Of a DNA stretch of 22,204 nt, positions 21,686-22,204 are shown piece by piece. Position 1 is the first letter of the stretch; each line of letters opens with the position of its first letter. The position numbers and the translations under genes are program-made. The notes below the pieces were generated by a model, which had not been told where the DNA came from, searched no databases, and saw only the letters and a program-made list of their open reading frames with translations. Source of the stretch: Gammaproteobacteria bacterium (GTDB lineage: Bacteria; Pseudomonadota; Gammaproteobacteria; Xanthomonadales; Xanthomonadaceae); the NCBI GenBank assembly GCA_030431185.1, contig JAUIJO010000011.1, positions 1 to 22,204 of the forward strand, given 5' to 3'.

Positions 21686-22099
21686 TCAGTTGGCCTCGAC
21701 GAACCCGATTTTCTGCATGTCCGCGTTCTTGGCAGCGGTCAGGACCTTGGCCAGCACGCCGTACGCGGCGTCGCCACTGGCATCGAGCTCCAGCAGGGGC
21801 TGGTTGCTCGGATCCTTCTCCACTTCCGCGACCATGCGCTGCTGCAGCTGTGCCAGCGGCACCGGCGAGTCGTTCCAGTACACCGTGCCGGTGGGATCGA
21901 TCCGCAGCTTGATCGGCGCTGGCGGATCGTTGACCTGCGGCGGCGGGTTGGTGCTCCGCTGCGGCAGGGCAATGTCGACCGGGTAACTGGCGATGGGTGC
22001 GGTCACCATGAAGATGATCAGCAGCACCAGCATCACGTCCACGAGGGGCGTGACGTTGATGTCGGCCATTGCGCCACTACCACCACTTGTGAAAGCCAT
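21686..22099 (-). CDS. exbD2: biopolymer transport protein ExbD (second of operon)
   Basis: 137 residues. A short cytoplasmic N-terminus (MAFTSGGSGAMADINVT) is followed by one membrane helix (PLVDVMLVLLIIFMVTAP) with the essential Asp21, and a periplasmic domain with IKLRIDPTGTVYWND, LLELDASGDAAYGVLAKVL and the C-terminal IGFVE. It forms part of the ExbB-ExbD motor that energises TonB-dependent outer-membrane uptake with the proton gradient. GGGAG precedes the start, 12 bp after the stop of the exbD gene upstream. In Xanthomonas the order tonB-exbB-exbD1-exbD2 is known, and this gene fits the exbD2 place, followed by a terminator; the symbol rests on that order. Confidence 0.9.
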   Translation of the reverse strand: MAFTSGGSGAMADINVTPLVDVMLVLLIIFMVTAPIASYPVDIALPQRSTNPPPQVNDPPAPIKLRIDPTGTVYWNDSPVPLAQLQQRMVAEVEKDPSNQPLLELDASGDAAYGVLAKVLTAAKNADMQKIGFVEAN

Positions 22100-22111
22100 C
22101 GGTGGTCTCCC

Positions 22112-22204
22112 TTAATTGCTACGGTCGCGGATGGTCACGAAGCCAACCTTGCGCATGCCCTGGGCCTGCGCGGTCTTCACGACTTCGTTGACGATCCGGT
22201 ACTT
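22112..22204 (-). CDS. exbD1: ExbD protein, C-terminus only (gene continues beyond window)
   Basis: The frame is open to the window edge and ends in KYRIVNEVVKTAQAQGMRKV then GFVTIRDRSN and TAA (22112-22114). The helix followed by a GFVT strand is the usual ExbD/TolR C-terminus, and the sequence parallels the end of exbD2 (VLTAAKNADMQKIGFVEAN). It lies 12 bp upstream of exbD2 and is therefore probably exbD1 of a tonB-exbB-exbD1-exbD2 operon; the rest is outside the window. Confidence 0.8.
   Translation of the reverse strand, partial: KYRIVNEVVKTAQAQGMRKVGFVTIRDRSN

Overview
The window is GC-rich chromosomal DNA of a gammaproteobacterium, most likely Lysobacteraceae/Xanthomonadaceae (Lysobacter, Luteimonas or a relative). 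The basis is the high GC at third codon positions, tandem exbD genes next to pdxJ, a PA0069-type radical SAM gene, and short repeats I associate with that family: TGATTGG heptamers, a CATCCCAGC..GCTGGGATC hairpin and GTAGCC..GGATAAG REPs. This is judged from gene content and style; no database was searched.

Layout. 1-1165 (+) is the end of a DUF389 membrane protein with an OmpA-like tail. 1198-4630 (-) holds a WYL regulator, a LytS-type histidine kinase overlapping a LytTR response regulator, and a small lipoprotein. Two coupled small ORFs (4600-5135, -) lie just upstream of the WYL gene. 5512-6962 (+) has a small unknown gene ending in a clear terminator, then class I fructose-1,6-bisphosphatase. 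6958-7751 is pure repeat DNA: 26 heptamers, then two sets of three dispersed repeat families. 7863-8591 (+) is a 2-oxoglutarate/Fe(II) oxygenase.

8600-12775 is the accessory part. Four AT-richer minus-strand cargo genes (a TPR-like protein, two small unknown proteins that could be immunity-like, and a lipoprotein) alternate with plus-strand pieces of one REP-associated tyrosine transposase (RAYT) element: a 3' fragment, an internally deleted copy, and one nearly complete copy. The island ends with termini of a second RAYT-like family abutting a decayed copy of the 3' end of the oxygenase gene that precedes the island. Repeat ends supply the stop codons of two cargo genes.

The core genome resumes at 12.9 kb with a PAS histidine kinase and a CheY-like receiver (-), a divergent SLC13/DASS permease with two TrkA-C domains (+) ending at a second heptamer array, a PA0069-family radical SAM protein (-), cardiolipin synthase (+), a two-helix membrane protein and pdxJ (+), a DUF1801 protein (-), and three exbD-like genes (-). 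Two of the exbD genes form one operon, and the third is a separate unit beyond a strong terminator.

No tRNA, rRNA, CRISPR array or complete known defence system was found. The most unusual feature is the RAYT/REP-partitioned cargo island.
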